Program-made: the position numbers and the translations under genes | Source: Lentzea tibetensis | GTDB lineage: Bacteria > Actinomycetota > Actinomycetes > Mycobacteriales > Pseudonocardiaceae | Assembly: GCF_007845675.1 (NCBI RefSeq) | Contig: NZ_VOBR01000009.1 | Location: 186,001 to 250,000 of the forward strand | Direction: 5' to 3' | DNA length: 64,000 nt | Part shown: positions 22,161 through 30,069 of the stretch, piece by piece | How positions within the stretch are numbered: position 1 is the first letter of the stretch | How the letters are laid out: every line of letters begins with the position of its first letter | Notes under the pieces: generated by a model | Told to the model about the DNA's origin: nothing | The model's input: the letters and a program-made list of their open reading frames with translations, nothing else | Databases searched by the model: none

Positions 22161-22718
22161 ATGCACCACTGGGGGCCTGCACCGCTGGAAGAGGTCGCCG
22201 AGCTGTTCAGCGGGTTCGGGCGGCCGTGGTGGGTCGCGGGCGGCATGGCGATCGAGTTGGCCGTCGGGCGTGCCTTCCGGGAGCACGGTGATGTCGACGT
22301 CGTGGTGCTGCGGTGTGACCACGTCGCGGTGCTCGATGTGTTGCGCGGGTGGGAACTGTGGGCCGCAGACCCGCCCGGCACGTTGCGGCCGTGGCTGGCG
22401 GGTGAGCTGCCTCAGCACGTCCACGACGTGTGGTGCCGGCCGGGACCGGACGCGCCGTGGCGGTTGCAGGTCATGATCGACGAGAGCGACGGGGACTGGT
22501 GGGTGTCGCGGCGCGACCCCGCGGTGCGGCGGCCGTTGAGTGACGTCGTCAAGCACGGCGTCGTGCCGTACCTGGCGTCCGAGGTGCAGCTCTACTACAA
22601 GTCGAGGAGTCCGAGGGCCAAGGACGAGCAGGACTTCGCGGCGGTGCGGGAGCACCTGACGGACGAACAGCGGGCGTGGCTGCGGCAGGTGCTGGGGCCC
22701 GGACACCATTGGACCTAG
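22161..22718 (+). CDS. Nucleotidyltransferase-fold protein (Lnu/AadD-like)
   Basis: A 185-residue protein; ATG 22161 with GGGGGACGA upstream. Residues 23-50 (WWVAGGMAIELAVGRAFREH, then GDVDVVVLR) form the nucleotidyltransferase core, with two Asp for metal. This arrangement resembles lincosamide or aminoglycoside nucleotidyltransferases and their uncharacterised relatives. The rest contains DAPWRLQVMID and ASEVQLYYKSRSPRAKDEQDF. Whether it modifies an antibiotic is unknown. Confidence 0.72.
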   Translation: MHHWGPAPLEEVAELFSGFGRPWWVAGGMAIELAVGRAFREHGDVDVVVLRCDHVAVLDVLRGWELWAADPPGTLRPWLAGELPQHVHDVWCRPGPDAPWRLQVMIDESDGDWWVSRRDPAVRRPLSDVVKHGVVPYLASEVQLYYKSRSPRAKDEQDFAAVREHLTDEQRAWLRQVLGPGHHWT

Positions 22719-23128
22719 AGGAACCGGCGCAGTGCAGCCCCATCAGCAGCGGTGAGCGCATCGAGCTGATCACCGGGGTGATGAGGGAACACGTGCACGT
22801 GGTAGTGCCACACCTCTTGCCCGCCAACGGGTTCGTTGTGCTGACGGATCGAGGTGCCGGCACAGCCGTACGCGCGGCGCATCGCGATCGCGACCGCGCG
22901 TACGGCGTCGTGCACGGCGTGGCCGTCGGCTGACGGCAGGTCGTACAGGTTCTCGTGGTGGGCGTTCGGGAAGACGATCACCGCGCCTGAGGACCCGTGT
23001 GACGCCACCTTCGCCGACGCCAGCGGTGTCCGCAGCACGACGTCTTCCGGGCGGTCCAGCGACGTCGAGCCGCCGGACAGCAGGTAGCAGAACGGGCACG
23101 GGTAGCCGGGTGGCTCGTGGTTGAACAC
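22715..23128 (-). CDS. HIT-family hydrolase
   Basis: A 137-residue protein with CPFCYLLSGG near the start and the HIT motif HYHVHVFPH (about 109-117), the catalytic His triad of nucleotide hydrolases and transferases. A second zinc-type CxxC is present at the N-terminus. It overlaps the convergent nucleotidyltransferase by four bases. Likely a dinucleoside polyphosphate or AMP-adduct hydrolase. Confidence 0.85.
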   Translation of the reverse strand: MFNHEPPGYPCPFCYLLSGGSTSLDRPEDVVLRTPLASAKVASHGSSGAVIVFPNAHHENLYDLPSADGHAVHDAVRAVAIAMRRAYGCAGTSIRQHNEPVGGQEVWHYHVHVFPHHPGDQLDALTAADGAALRRFL

Positions 23129-23129
23129 C

Positions 23130-23879
23130 TCACGGAATGTAAGGCGGCGCCACTCCCCAGCCCCAGTGGGGCACCGGCGCGCCGCGGAACGGAGTCGCGC
23201 CCGGTGCCGAGTTCTGCACGGCCAGGCGGGTTCCCCACTCGAGGTACGAGACGAAGGCCGCGCGGAACTCCGGATCCGCGGGCAGCCCTACCTGATCGGC
23301 GGCGTCCAGGATGAGGTTCACCCAGCGGCGTCGTTGCGGTTCGGTGATCGCCTTGCCGATGTGCTTGGCCAGCATCGCGTCGTAGCCGCCCCGCGAGGCC
23401 GTGTAGGCAGCCGGGCCGCCGAACACCTCGCCCAGCCACAGAGCGACGTGCGACGCGTGGTGCGGATCCATCCCCGCGAACACCGGCGCCAGCAGGTCGT
23501 CGGCGCCCACGAGCTTGTAGAACGCCTCGGTCAGCGCGGAGAAGGCAGCAGCGCCGCCTGCCCACGAGTACAGCGAAGGCTGGCCACCGGACAGCACGGT
23601 CTCGTAGTGCCGCATCTCCTCGATGTCCGGCACGTACGACCTGATCTCGGACAGAAAAGCCGCGAAGTGCGGACCGCCGCGGAATCCGGTCAGGTGACCG
23701 TCCACAGAGGTCCACTCGATTCGAAGGATGTAACACGAAGGCTCGTCGGTGCTGCGGCCCAGCGAGTAGGAGAGGCACTGCGGGGCGGCGTCGAGTGACG
23801 CCGCCGCACGCGTGTAGGCGGCTTCGAACGCCGGGCCGTCCTCGACCCGGTACCTGATGTACTCGATGATCACGGGCAT
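23130..23879 (-). CDS. ABM monooxygenase-like domain fused to a truncated haemoglobin
   Basis: A 249-residue two-domain protein; ATG 23879. Residues 1-100 are an antibiotic-biosynthesis-monooxygenase-like ferredoxin fold (MPVIIEYIRYRVEDGPAFEA, GRSTDEPSCYILRIEW). Residues 115-249 are a group II truncated globin (LTEAFYKLVGADDLLAPVFAGM, HHASHVALWLGEVFGGPAAYT, proximal His expected in MLAKHIG). Such chimeras have been reported in actinobacteria; a role in electron transfer or peroxide/NO handling is only proposed. It is divergent from an HxlR regulator that likely controls it. Confidence 0.85.
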   Translation of the reverse strand: MPVIIEYIRYRVEDGPAFEAAYTRAAASLDAAPQCLSYSLGRSTDEPSCYILRIEWTSVDGHLTGFRGGPHFAAFLSEIRSYVPDIEEMRHYETVLSGGQPSLYSWAGGAAAFSALTEAFYKLVGADDLLAPVFAGMDPHHASHVALWLGEVFGGPAAYTASRGGYDAMLAKHIGKAITEPQRRRWVNLILDAADQVGLPADPEFRAAFVSYLEWGTRLAVQNSAPGATPFRGAPVPHWGWGVAPPYIP

Positions 23880-23937
23880 CAGCCCAGCACCATCCCGCAT
23901 CCTGTACAAGTACGCACTTTTTGGTGAGGAGCCGCTG

Positions 23938-24231
23938 ATGTACCACTGCCCGGTGGAGCTGACGATGGACGTCATCGGCGGCAAGTGGCGCACGGTCATC
24001 CTCGCCCACCTCAAAGAAGGCACGCACACGTACGGCGAGCTGCGCCGCAAGATGCCCGGCATCAGCGAGAAGATGTTCGTGCAGCGGCTGAACGAGCTCC
24101 GCGAGGCCGGGCTCGTCGGGCGCACCGAGGTGCCGCCGCACGTCGAGTACGCGCTCACCGGCGAAGGCCGCAGCCTCGCGCCGGTGCTCCAGGCACTCTA
24201 CGACTGGGGTCTCACGCGGATGCCGACCTGA
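23938..24231 (+). CDS. HxlR-family redox-type regulator
   Basis: A 97-residue winged helix; ATG 23938. It starts MYHCPVELTMDVIGGKWRTV, the classical HxlR signature with the N-terminal Cys used as a thiol sensor in YodB/HypR-type proteins. It continues with TYGELRRKMPGISEKMFVQRL for DNA binding. The divergent ABM-globin gene is the natural target. An inducer such as a quinone or aldehyde is plausible from family knowledge. Confidence 0.88.
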   Translation: MYHCPVELTMDVIGGKWRTVILAHLKEGTHTYGELRRKMPGISEKMFVQRLNELREAGLVGRTEVPPHVEYALTGEGRSLAPVLQALYDWGLTRMPT

Positions 24232-24772
24232 CGCCGATCTGCGTGCGCGAGTGCGCCGGCCGCTCCACCTCGTCCAGCACGGCCACCGCGAAGTCCTCGT
24301 ACGACAACGAGTCCGCGGGGTCGACCGGGCCGATCGCGTGAGCACCGGCGAAAGCGCCGCCGAACTGACCGGCCGGCGACATCACCAGCCAGTCCGCCGA
24401 AGACGAGCGCAGGACGTCCACGCCGGCCGCGTGGCCGAGGCAGAACGGCTTGTGCTCGGCGGGGAAGTCCGCGGAGTCGACCAGCCGCACGCCGGGAGAA
24501 ACCTCCAGCAGCGGGTAGATCCCGACGACGATCACCCGGCGCACACCGGACGCGACCAGAGCGCGTGCCGCCGCGGTGTAGAACTCGGCCGGATCAGCGG
24601 AACTGTCGTACACCGCGCTGATCGCCACGTCGTAGCCCGCCGCCAGCGTCGCGGCCTCCCCCACGCCGGGGTCGCGCCCGATCGCCGTCACCTCGTGTCC
24701 CCGCTCGTCCGCCTGCGCCACCAGCGGACGCCCGGCCTGTCCACCCGCTCCGAAAACCACGATCTTCGCCAT
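24212..24772 (-). CDS. NAD(P)-binding SDR/NmrA-like reductase
   Basis: A 186-residue Rossmann protein starting MAKIVVFGAGGQAGRPLV with GxGGxxG for NAD(P). Later come DVAISAVYDSS, RRVIVVGIYPLLEV and a short C-terminal region. It belongs to the NAD(P)H-binding NmrA-like group that includes quinone reductases. It is divergent from a second HxlR gene, a pairing common for quinone or aldehyde stress genes. Confidence 0.85.
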   Translation of the reverse strand: MAKIVVFGAGGQAGRPLVAQADERGHEVTAIGRDPGVGEAATLAAGYDVAISAVYDSSADPAEFYTAAARALVASGVRRVIVVGIYPLLEVSPGVRLVDSADFPAEHKPFCLGHAAGVDVLRSSSADWLVMSPAGQFGGAFAGAHAIGPVDPADSLSYEDFAVAVLDEVERPAHSRTQIGVRSASA

Positions 24773-24827
24773 GGCACGACGCTAAGCTGGGCATACACGG
24801 TTACCGCAACGAAACCGGGGGCGACCT

Positions 24828-25181
24828 GTGGAGATCTGCCCGTCGAACGCGCTGCCCGTCCGCATCGGCGACAAGTGGACCGCGTGGGTCGTCCGGCTGC
24901 TGGAGCACGGGCCGCGCCGGTTCACCGAGCTGCGCAAGGACATGGGCCGGGTCACGCCGAAGGTGCTGACCGAGACGCTGCGCGCGATGGAGCGCGACGG
25001 CATGCTGACGCGGACCGAGTTCGACGAGATCCCGCCGCGCGTCGAGTACGAGCTGACCGAGCTCGGGCACTCGCTCCGCGCGCTGCTGGACCACACCTGC
25101 GCGTGGACGCGGGAGAACCTGCCGCTGATCGAGGCGGCCCGGAGAGCCAACGACGAGGCGGACCATGCGCGCACGGCTTGA
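24828..25181 (+). CDS. HxlR-family transcriptional regulator
   Basis: A 117-residue protein starting at GTG 24828. It has MEICPSNALPVRIGDKWTAW with Cys4 in the HxlR position, then RFTELRKDMGRVTPKVLTETL for DNA contact and VEYELTELG in the wing. It is divergent from the SDR gene and overlaps a VOC gene by 17 bases, so it probably regulates both. Confidence 0.87.
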   Translation: MEICPSNALPVRIGDKWTAWVVRLLEHGPRRFTELRKDMGRVTPKVLTETLRAMERDGMLTRTEFDEIPPRVEYELTELGHSLRALLDHTCAWTRENLPLIEAARRANDEADHARTA

Positions 25182-25509
25182 CCAGATCGTCCTCGACGCC
25201 AACGAACCCTCCCGCCTCGCGCGGTTCTGGGCCGAGCTGCTGGGCGGTGAGCCGGTCGACCGGGAGCACAACTGGTCGCACGTCGAGCCGCCGGACTTCC
25301 CGCGCATGTCGTTCCAGCCGGTGCCGGAGAAGAAGAACCAGAAGAACCGGCTGCACCTCGACATCGATGTCGACGACATCGAAGCGGCAGTCGTGAAGGC
25401 GGTGAGCCTTGGCGCGCAACGGGAAGGGCTCGTGCACACGGACGAGCAGGGCAGCTTCCAGGTGATGCGCGACCCCGAGGGCAACGAGTTCTGCTTCGTC
25501 CGGAACTAG
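25165..25509 (+). CDS. VOC-family protein
   Basis: A 114-residue protein, ATG 25165 inside the HxlR gene end. Single VOC domain: LDQIVLDANEPSRLARFWAE, then KNRLHLDIDVDDIEAAV and the end DPEGNEFCFVRN. It is cotranscribed with the HxlR regulator. It may take part in a small detoxification cluster with the SDR; the substrate is unknown. Confidence 0.82.
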   Translation: MRARLDQIVLDANEPSRLARFWAELLGGEPVDREHNWSHVEPPDFPRMSFQPVPEKKNQKNRLHLDIDVDDIEAAVVKAVSLGAQREGLVHTDEQGSFQVMRDPEGNEFCFVRN

Positions 25510-25525
25510 ACCGGAACCAGACCGG

Positions 25526-25645
25526 TCAGCTGGACAGCGCGCGCCAGAGCGCCTCGCCGAACTTGATGGCCAGCAGCACCATCAGCAGGCCGATCGCGAA
25601 CGTCACGAGGCACCGCACGATGACGACGAGCTTGGCGCCCTTCAT
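25526..25645 (-). CDS. 39-residue single-helix membrane peptide
   Basis: The minus-strand frame reads MKGAKLVVIVRCLVTFAIGL at the start, then a long hydrophobic run and KFGEALWRALSS. Thirty-nine residues with one transmembrane helix; GGGGTG lies before the ATG. It is convergent with the VOC gene. Such miniproteins escape automatic calling; function unknown. Confidence 0.5.
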   Translation of the reverse strand: MKGAKLVVIVRCLVTFAIGLLMVLLAIKFGEALWRALSS

Positions 25646-25770
25646 CGGTCACCCCGAAACCCATTGGTGAGAGAACTGGTACACCAGGATTACTGGGCAG
25701 TTGCCCCATCAACAACACCCATCCTGTCCATTTGTCTCCCCCCGATCGCCGCGCCCAATACGATGCGCGA

Positions 25771-26109
25771 GTGAGCGCTGACTGCCTGTTCTGCCGTGTC
25801 GTCGCGAAGCGGATCCCGGCGAGGATCGTGCTGGAGACCGATGCCGTGCTGGCCTTCCACGACATCAACCCGCAGGCTCCGACGCACGTTCTGGTGATTC
25901 CCAAAGAACATTTCCGCGCCATCGGCGACGTCGACCCGGTGACGGCTGGCCAGATCCTGGCCACCGCGCACGAGGTCGCGAAGTACGAGGGCATCGACGA
26001 ATCGGGGTACCGGTTGGTGTTCAACACCAACGAAGACGGAGGCCAGACGGTCTACCACGTGCACTGCCACGTGCTCGGCGGGCGGCACATGACCTGGCCG
26101 CCGGGTTAG
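25771..26109 (+). CDS. HIT-family nucleotide hydrolase (HINT type)
   Basis: A 112-residue protein starting at GTG 25771. It has CLFCRVV, FHDINPQAPTHVLVIPKEH and the HIT motif HVHCHVLGG (about 98-106). The compact form is that of HINT purine phosphoramidases, which cleave AMP-lysine-type bonds. It stands alone ahead of the Eis-like gene. It is a housekeeping-type protein of high conservation. Confidence 0.9.
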   Translation: MSADCLFCRVVAKRIPARIVLETDAVLAFHDINPQAPTHVLVIPKEHFRAIGDVDPVTAGQILATAHEVAKYEGIDESGYRLVFNTNEDGGQTVYHVHCHVLGGRHMTWPPG

Positions 26110-26144
26110 CGAAAATCCGGTCGCGGGGTGCGGGGAACCGGCGT

Positions 26145-27377
26145 ATGAACGTCCGTATGGCCGACTCAGCGCTGAGCATCCGCACCCTCACCGACGACGA
26201 CTTCCCCGCACTGGGCCGGGTGCTCGCAGCCGCCTTCCAGGCCGACTTCCGCGAGGACTCCGTCGAACGCGACCGGAAGTTCCTCGAAGCGGACCGCTCG
26301 CACGGCATCTTCGACGGCGACGAGCTCGTCGGCTGCGGCGGCATCCTCACCCGCGAGATCACGCTCCCAGGCAGGCTCCCGACGCCGACCGCGGCCGTCA
26401 CGGCCGTGGGGGTGAAGCCCGGCCACCGGCGCCGCGGCGTGGCCAGCCTGCTGATGAAGACGCAGCTGCACGGTCTGCACGAGGAGAACCGCGAGGCGTT
26501 CGCGATCCTGTGGGCCTCCGAGGGCTCGATCTACGGCCGGTTCGGCTACGGCGCGCTCTCGTCCGAGATGCTGATGCTGGACCTGCCGCACCGGGCGCCG
26601 TTCCACCCGTGGGTGCGGACCGGTGACGCGCGCATCCGCGAGGTGACGCGCGAGGAGGCCATGCCGGTCATGGAGGAGATCCACGACCGCGTGCGCCGCA
26701 CCCGCACCGGCTGGCTGAACCGCGTCGAGGGCTCGTGGCTGTTCCACCTCGGCGACGAGGAGCACGACCGCGACGGCCTCACGGCGTACCGCTACGCGCT
26801 GCACCCGCAGGGCTACGCCGTCTACCGCGTCAAGCACGACTGGCAGCCGCGCGGCCCGCAGAACGAGCTGCACGTGCGCGAGATCGTCGCCGAGACCGAT
26901 GAGGCGTACGCCGCGCTGTACCGCCACCTGCTCGACATGGACCTCGCGGGCGAGGTCAAGTTCTTCACCTCGTCCGACGACCCGATCCTGCACATGATCA
27001 CCAACCCGCGCCAGGCGTCCAGGGCACGCGCCGACGCGCTGTGGACGCGCATCGTCGACATCGACCGCGCGCTGCCGCAGCGGCGTTATCTGTCCGATGT
27101 GGACTACGTGCTGGACGTGACCGACGACCTGTGCCCGTGGAACTCCGGCAGCTGGCGGTTCACCACGAAGGCGGGCGAGGCGACCGTGCTGCGGACCACC
27201 GACTCCCCCGACGTGTCGCTCGACATCGCGGCACTCGGCTCGGTGTTCCTCGGCGGCGTGCGCCTGACCGTGCTCGCACGGGCACAGCGCGTGCGCGAAC
27301 ACACGCCTGGCGCGGTGGACGCACTGTCGGCAGCGTTCCTCGGCGACCGCGACCCGCACTGCCCGGAGGTGTTCTAG
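26145..27377 (+). CDS. eis: Eis-like GNAT N-acetyltransferase
   Basis: A 410-residue protein (ATG 26145 behind GGGGAA; 26157 also possible). The N-terminal GNAT domain has VTAVGVKPGHRRRGVASLLM for acetyl-CoA at about 85-105. A second GNAT-like domain and an SCP2-like C-terminal domain ending CPEVF follow. This three-part fold is typical for Eis, which acetylates aminoglycosides and host or bacterial protein lysines. The terminal carboxylate of Phe serves as general base in Eis; here the last residue is also Phe. Confidence 0.85.
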   Translation: MNVRMADSALSIRTLTDDDFPALGRVLAAAFQADFREDSVERDRKFLEADRSHGIFDGDELVGCGGILTREITLPGRLPTPTAAVTAVGVKPGHRRRGVASLLMKTQLHGLHEENREAFAILWASEGSIYGRFGYGALSSEMLMLDLPHRAPFHPWVRTGDARIREVTREEAMPVMEEIHDRVRRTRTGWLNRVEGSWLFHLGDEEHDRDGLTAYRYALHPQGYAVYRVKHDWQPRGPQNELHVREIVAETDEAYAALYRHLLDMDLAGEVKFFTSSDDPILHMITNPRQASRARADALWTRIVDIDRALPQRRYLSDVDYVLDVTDDLCPWNSGSWRFTTKAGEATVLRTTDSPDVSLDIAALGSVFLGGVRLTVLARAQRVREHTPGAVDALSAAFLGDRDPHCPEVF

Positions 27378-27430
27378 GGAACTCCCGGAGTAGCGTCGGC
27401 GTTGACCGGGCATCTACTCCGGGAGGGATC

Positions 27431-28126
27431 GTGGGCACAGCAGTCGTCCTGATCGCATTGCTCATCCTGGTGGTCGGGGGCGGCCTCTACCTCGCGAAAC
27501 GCAGCTCCGACCGCAGAGCCCGACAACTCGAGGACGCCAAGGCCGAGGCCCGCCGCTGGGTCGAACGCCTCGGCGGCCAGGTCATGAGCCTCATCGGCAC
27601 CGACGTCGCGTCCAAGCAGGCGCTGGCCGACGCGTCCGAACGCTTCACCGCCGCCGGCTCGCAGATGGACCAGGCCACCACCACGAAGCAGGCCAAGCTC
27701 GTCACCGAGACCGCCATGGAGGGACTGCACTACGTGCGCGCCGCCCGTACGGCGATGGGCATGGACCAGGGGCCCGCGCTACCGGAGACCGCCGAGCACC
27801 GCCAGGCGGGCGAGGTGACCGAGGACCGGCGGGTCACCGTCGAGGGCCACGACTACGCGGCCTCGCCCCGGCCCGGTTCCGGGACCCCGCACTACTACCC
27901 CGGCGGGATGGTGGCCGGGCGACCTGTTCCTCAGGGCTGGTACAGCGAGCCCTGGTGGAAGCCCGCGCTCGTGGCAGGCGCATGGGGTGTCGGGTCGTTC
28001 CTGCTCATGGACGCGATGTTCTCCGGGATGCACGGCATGGGGGACTACGACGGAGGCATGGGCGACATGGGCATGGGCACCGGCGACGACTTCGGCGGGT
28101 TCGACGGCGGCGGGTTCGACTTCTAG
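27431..28126 (+). CDS. Membrane-anchored protein with Gly/Met/Asp-rich tail
   Basis: A 231-residue protein; GTG 27431 behind GGGAGGGATC. One N-terminal transmembrane helix (VVLIALLILVVGGGLYLA) is followed by a helical domain (AEARRWVERLGGQVMSLIGT) to about residue 115, a Pro-rich middle and a hydrophobic stretch near 180. The last 35 residues are of low complexity, GMGDYDGGMGDMGMGTGD. It resembles conserved Streptomyces hypotheticals. Its stop codon lies in the large palindrome. Confidence 0.72.
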   Translation: MGTAVVLIALLILVVGGGLYLAKRSSDRRARQLEDAKAEARRWVERLGGQVMSLIGTDVASKQALADASERFTAAGSQMDQATTTKQAKLVTETAMEGLHYVRAARTAMGMDQGPALPETAEHRQAGEVTEDRRVTVEGHDYAASPRPGSGTPHYYPGGMVAGRPVPQGWYSEPWWKPALVAGAWGVGSFLLMDAMFSGMHGMGDYDGGMGDMGMGTGDDFGGFDGGGFDF

Positions 28127-28288
28127 TGGCGTGGCTCGAAACGTTGCCGTGCGAATTCGCGGTCAGACGGGCGCATCGTGGTGCCGCCCCCGCGTCCTCG
28201 TACTGGTTGTCCGTGGGCGCGGGGGCGGTGCCGCGAGGCGTCCTGCTGAGCGTGAATTCACCGCCAACGTTTCGGGCCACGCCACTAG
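28123..28288. repeat. 166-bp imperfect palindrome between convergent genes (MITE-like)
   Basis: It opens with CTAGTGGCGTGG and closes with the exact reverse complement CCACGCCACTAG. Pairing continues inward with changes (CGAAACGTTG, GAATTC, then CCGCCCCCGCG against CGCGGGGGCGG) to a central loop near 28198-28215. The stop codons of both flanking genes form its ends. It can act as a bidirectional terminator. The size and terminal symmetry also fit a miniature inverted-repeat element. Confidence 0.78.
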
Positions 28289-29085
28289 CCCTGGCAGGCC
28301 GGGCACCAGTAGAGGTTCCGCGCCGCCAGCTCCTTGGTGGCGACCGGAGTTCCGCAGATCAGGCAGGGCATCCCGGCGCGGCGGTAGACGTACACCTCAC
28401 CGCCGTGCCGGTCCTGCCGCGGCGCCCGCCCGGTCACCGAAGGCATGTCCTCGGGCCGGACGGTGTCGATCCGCCCGACCCGGACCCCGTCCTTCATCAG
28501 CACCACGAGGTCGGCCCACATCGCGTCCCACAGGGCACGGCTGACCTGGTTCCCCGGCAACGAGGGATTCACGTTGTGCCGGAACAACACCTCGGCCCGG
28601 TACACGTTGCCGACGCCGGCGATGAGCTTCTGGTCCATCAAGAGCACGGCGATGGACGACCGCGACCGGGAGATCCGGGCGAACGCCCGATCAGGAGAGG
28701 CGTCCCGCCGCAGCGGGTCCTCGCCGAGCCGGGCGCACACCTCGTCCGCCTCGGCGGAGGTCAGCACCTCGCACCGGGTGGGGCCGCGCAGGTCGGTCCA
28801 GTGGGTCGCGCCGACCATCCGCATGCGCACCTGCCCGACCGGCGCGAGCAACGGCAGCGACGACTCGGTGAAAGTGCCGTACAGCCCCAGATGCACGTGC
28901 ACGACCGCGTCGGGCCCGTACACGTGGAAGAGGTGCTTGCCGTGCGCCTCCGCGCGCACGAGCACGCGTCCGTCCACAAGGGACGGTGAGAACCGGCCCT
29001 GCGGGCTCGACACCGAGACGGCCTTGCCGGCGTACCGGCGCTGGTGCAGCCGGGCGAGCCGGTGCAGCGTGTGTCCTTCTGGCAC
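28285..29085 (-). CDS. nei: Fpg/Nei-family DNA glycosylase (Nei1-like)
   Basis: A 266-residue base-excision repair enzyme. It begins PEGHTLHRLARLHQ after the initiator Met, giving the catalytic N-terminal Pro2 and Glu3. The helix-two-turn-helix is around LLMDQKLIAGVGNVYRAEVLF and the zinc finger is C-x2-C...C-x2-C (CLICGT, then YWCPACQG) at the end. It excises oxidised pyrimidines. It matches the position of Rv2464c in the mycobacterial order. It starts GTG only two bases after the upstream stop. Confidence 0.93.
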   Translation of the reverse strand: MPEGHTLHRLARLHQRRYAGKAVSVSSPQGRFSPSLVDGRVLVRAEAHGKHLFHVYGPDAVVHVHLGLYGTFTESSLPLLAPVGQVRMRMVGATHWTDLRGPTRCEVLTSAEADEVCARLGEDPLRRDASPDRAFARISRSRSSIAVLLMDQKLIAGVGNVYRAEVLFRHNVNPSLPGNQVSRALWDAMWADLVVLMKDGVRVGRIDTVRPEDMPSVTGRAPRQDRHGGEVYVYRRAGMPCLICGTPVATKELAARNLYWCPACQG

Positions 29086-29087
29086 TG

Positions 29088-29573
29088 TCAGTCCTTGAAG
29101 TACTTCTCCAGCAGCAGGGCGGATCGCGGATCCACCCTGCCGAGCACGGCGAAGAGATCGGCGAGCTGCTCACCGAGGCCGGTGGCGTCGACCGTCTCGA
29201 CGCCTCGCGCGATCGTCTCGGCGAGGTCGTCGGCGACGTGGGGCAGCGTGTGCTCGTCCATGGCTTCGACGAGACCGGGCCCGAAGTACAGCTCGTCGGC
29301 GCGGCGCACCATCGCGCGCACCGCGTCCAGCCGGCGTGCCTCGGTGCCGTTGCGCAACGCGAACGGCCTGCTCGTCGCGACCGCGGCCGCGAGTGACGGG
29401 AACGTGTCGTCGCGGTGGGACGGCAGCCGGGTGCCGAACTCGGCCGCGGCGACGACGCCGCAGTAGCCAGCCGAGTTGCCCAGGCCTGCCAGCTCGCGCA
29501 TCGCCGCGACGCGGTCGGCTGGGCCGGCCGTGTCGTCGATGAGCAGCGCGACGAGCTCCGCCTCCGGTCTCAA
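29088..29573 (-). CDS. Conserved hypothetical protein between rpiB and nei
   Basis: A 161-residue protein. The start TTG 29573 overlaps the rpiB stop (TTGA). It is mainly helical: LVALLIDDTAGPADRVAAMR, a middle with Arg/Asp (LDAVRAMVRRADELYFG) and an acidic C-terminus (GLGEQLADLFAVLGRVDPRS). The tight overlap on one side and two-base gap on the other indicate an rpiB-X-nei operon. No family recognised. Confidence 0.6.
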   Translation of the reverse strand: MRPEAELVALLIDDTAGPADRVAAMRELAGLGNSAGYCGVVAAAEFGTRLPSHRDDTFPSLAAAVATSRPFALRNGTEARRLDAVRAMVRRADELYFGPGLVEAMDEHTLPHVADDLAETIARGVETVDATGLGEQLADLFAVLGRVDPRSALLLEKYFKD

Positions 29574-30043
29574 CTGGCCGGCAGTTCCGGTGCCACGCCG
29601 GTGCGCTCGTAGTCCGCCAGGATCGAGATCCGGCGGTCGTGGCGCGGCTCGTCGGAGAACGGGGTCGCGAGGAACGCCTCGACGATCGCGGTGGCCTCCT
29701 CCGCGGAGTGCATGCGGGCGCCGACACCGATCAGCTGGGCGTTGTTGTGCTGCCGGGCCAGCTTGGCCGTCTCGACGCTCCACGCCAGCGCGCAGCGGGC
29801 GCCGCGGACCTTGTTGGCCGCGATCTGCTCGCCGTTGCCGGAACCGCCGATGACGATGCCGAGGCTGCCCTCGTCCGCGACGACGCGGCTCGCGGCTTCG
29901 ATGCAGAACGGCGGGTAGTCGTCCTCGGCGTCGTAGGCGGCCGGGCCGACGTCGATCACCTCGTGGCCCTGGCTCGCCAGGTGCTTGGCGAGGTGGCCCT
30001 TCAGCTCGAAGCCTGCGTGGTCTGCTCCCAGGTAAACGCGCAC
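29570..30043 (-). CDS. rpiB: Ribose-5-phosphate isomerase B
   Basis: A 157-residue RpiB/LacAB-family enzyme that interconverts ribose 5-phosphate and ribulose 5-phosphate in the pentose phosphate pathway. Signatures: MRVYLGADHAGFELKGHLA (Asp-His for phosphate and ring opening), GIVIGGSGNGEQIAANKV for the active-site loop and HNNAQLIGVGAR. Actinobacterial enzymes use a Glu in place of the usual Cys in the loop; here GNGEQ shows it. Corresponds to Rv2465c. Confidence 0.95.
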   Translation of the reverse strand: MRVYLGADHAGFELKGHLAKHLASQGHEVIDVGPAAYDAEDDYPPFCIEAASRVVADEGSLGIVIGGSGNGEQIAANKVRGARCALAWSVETAKLARQHNNAQLIGVGARMHSAEEATAIVEAFLATPFSDEPRHDRRISILADYERTGVAPELPAS

Positions 30044-30069
30044 GTCGCGAGTCTGACACGCTGGGCACC

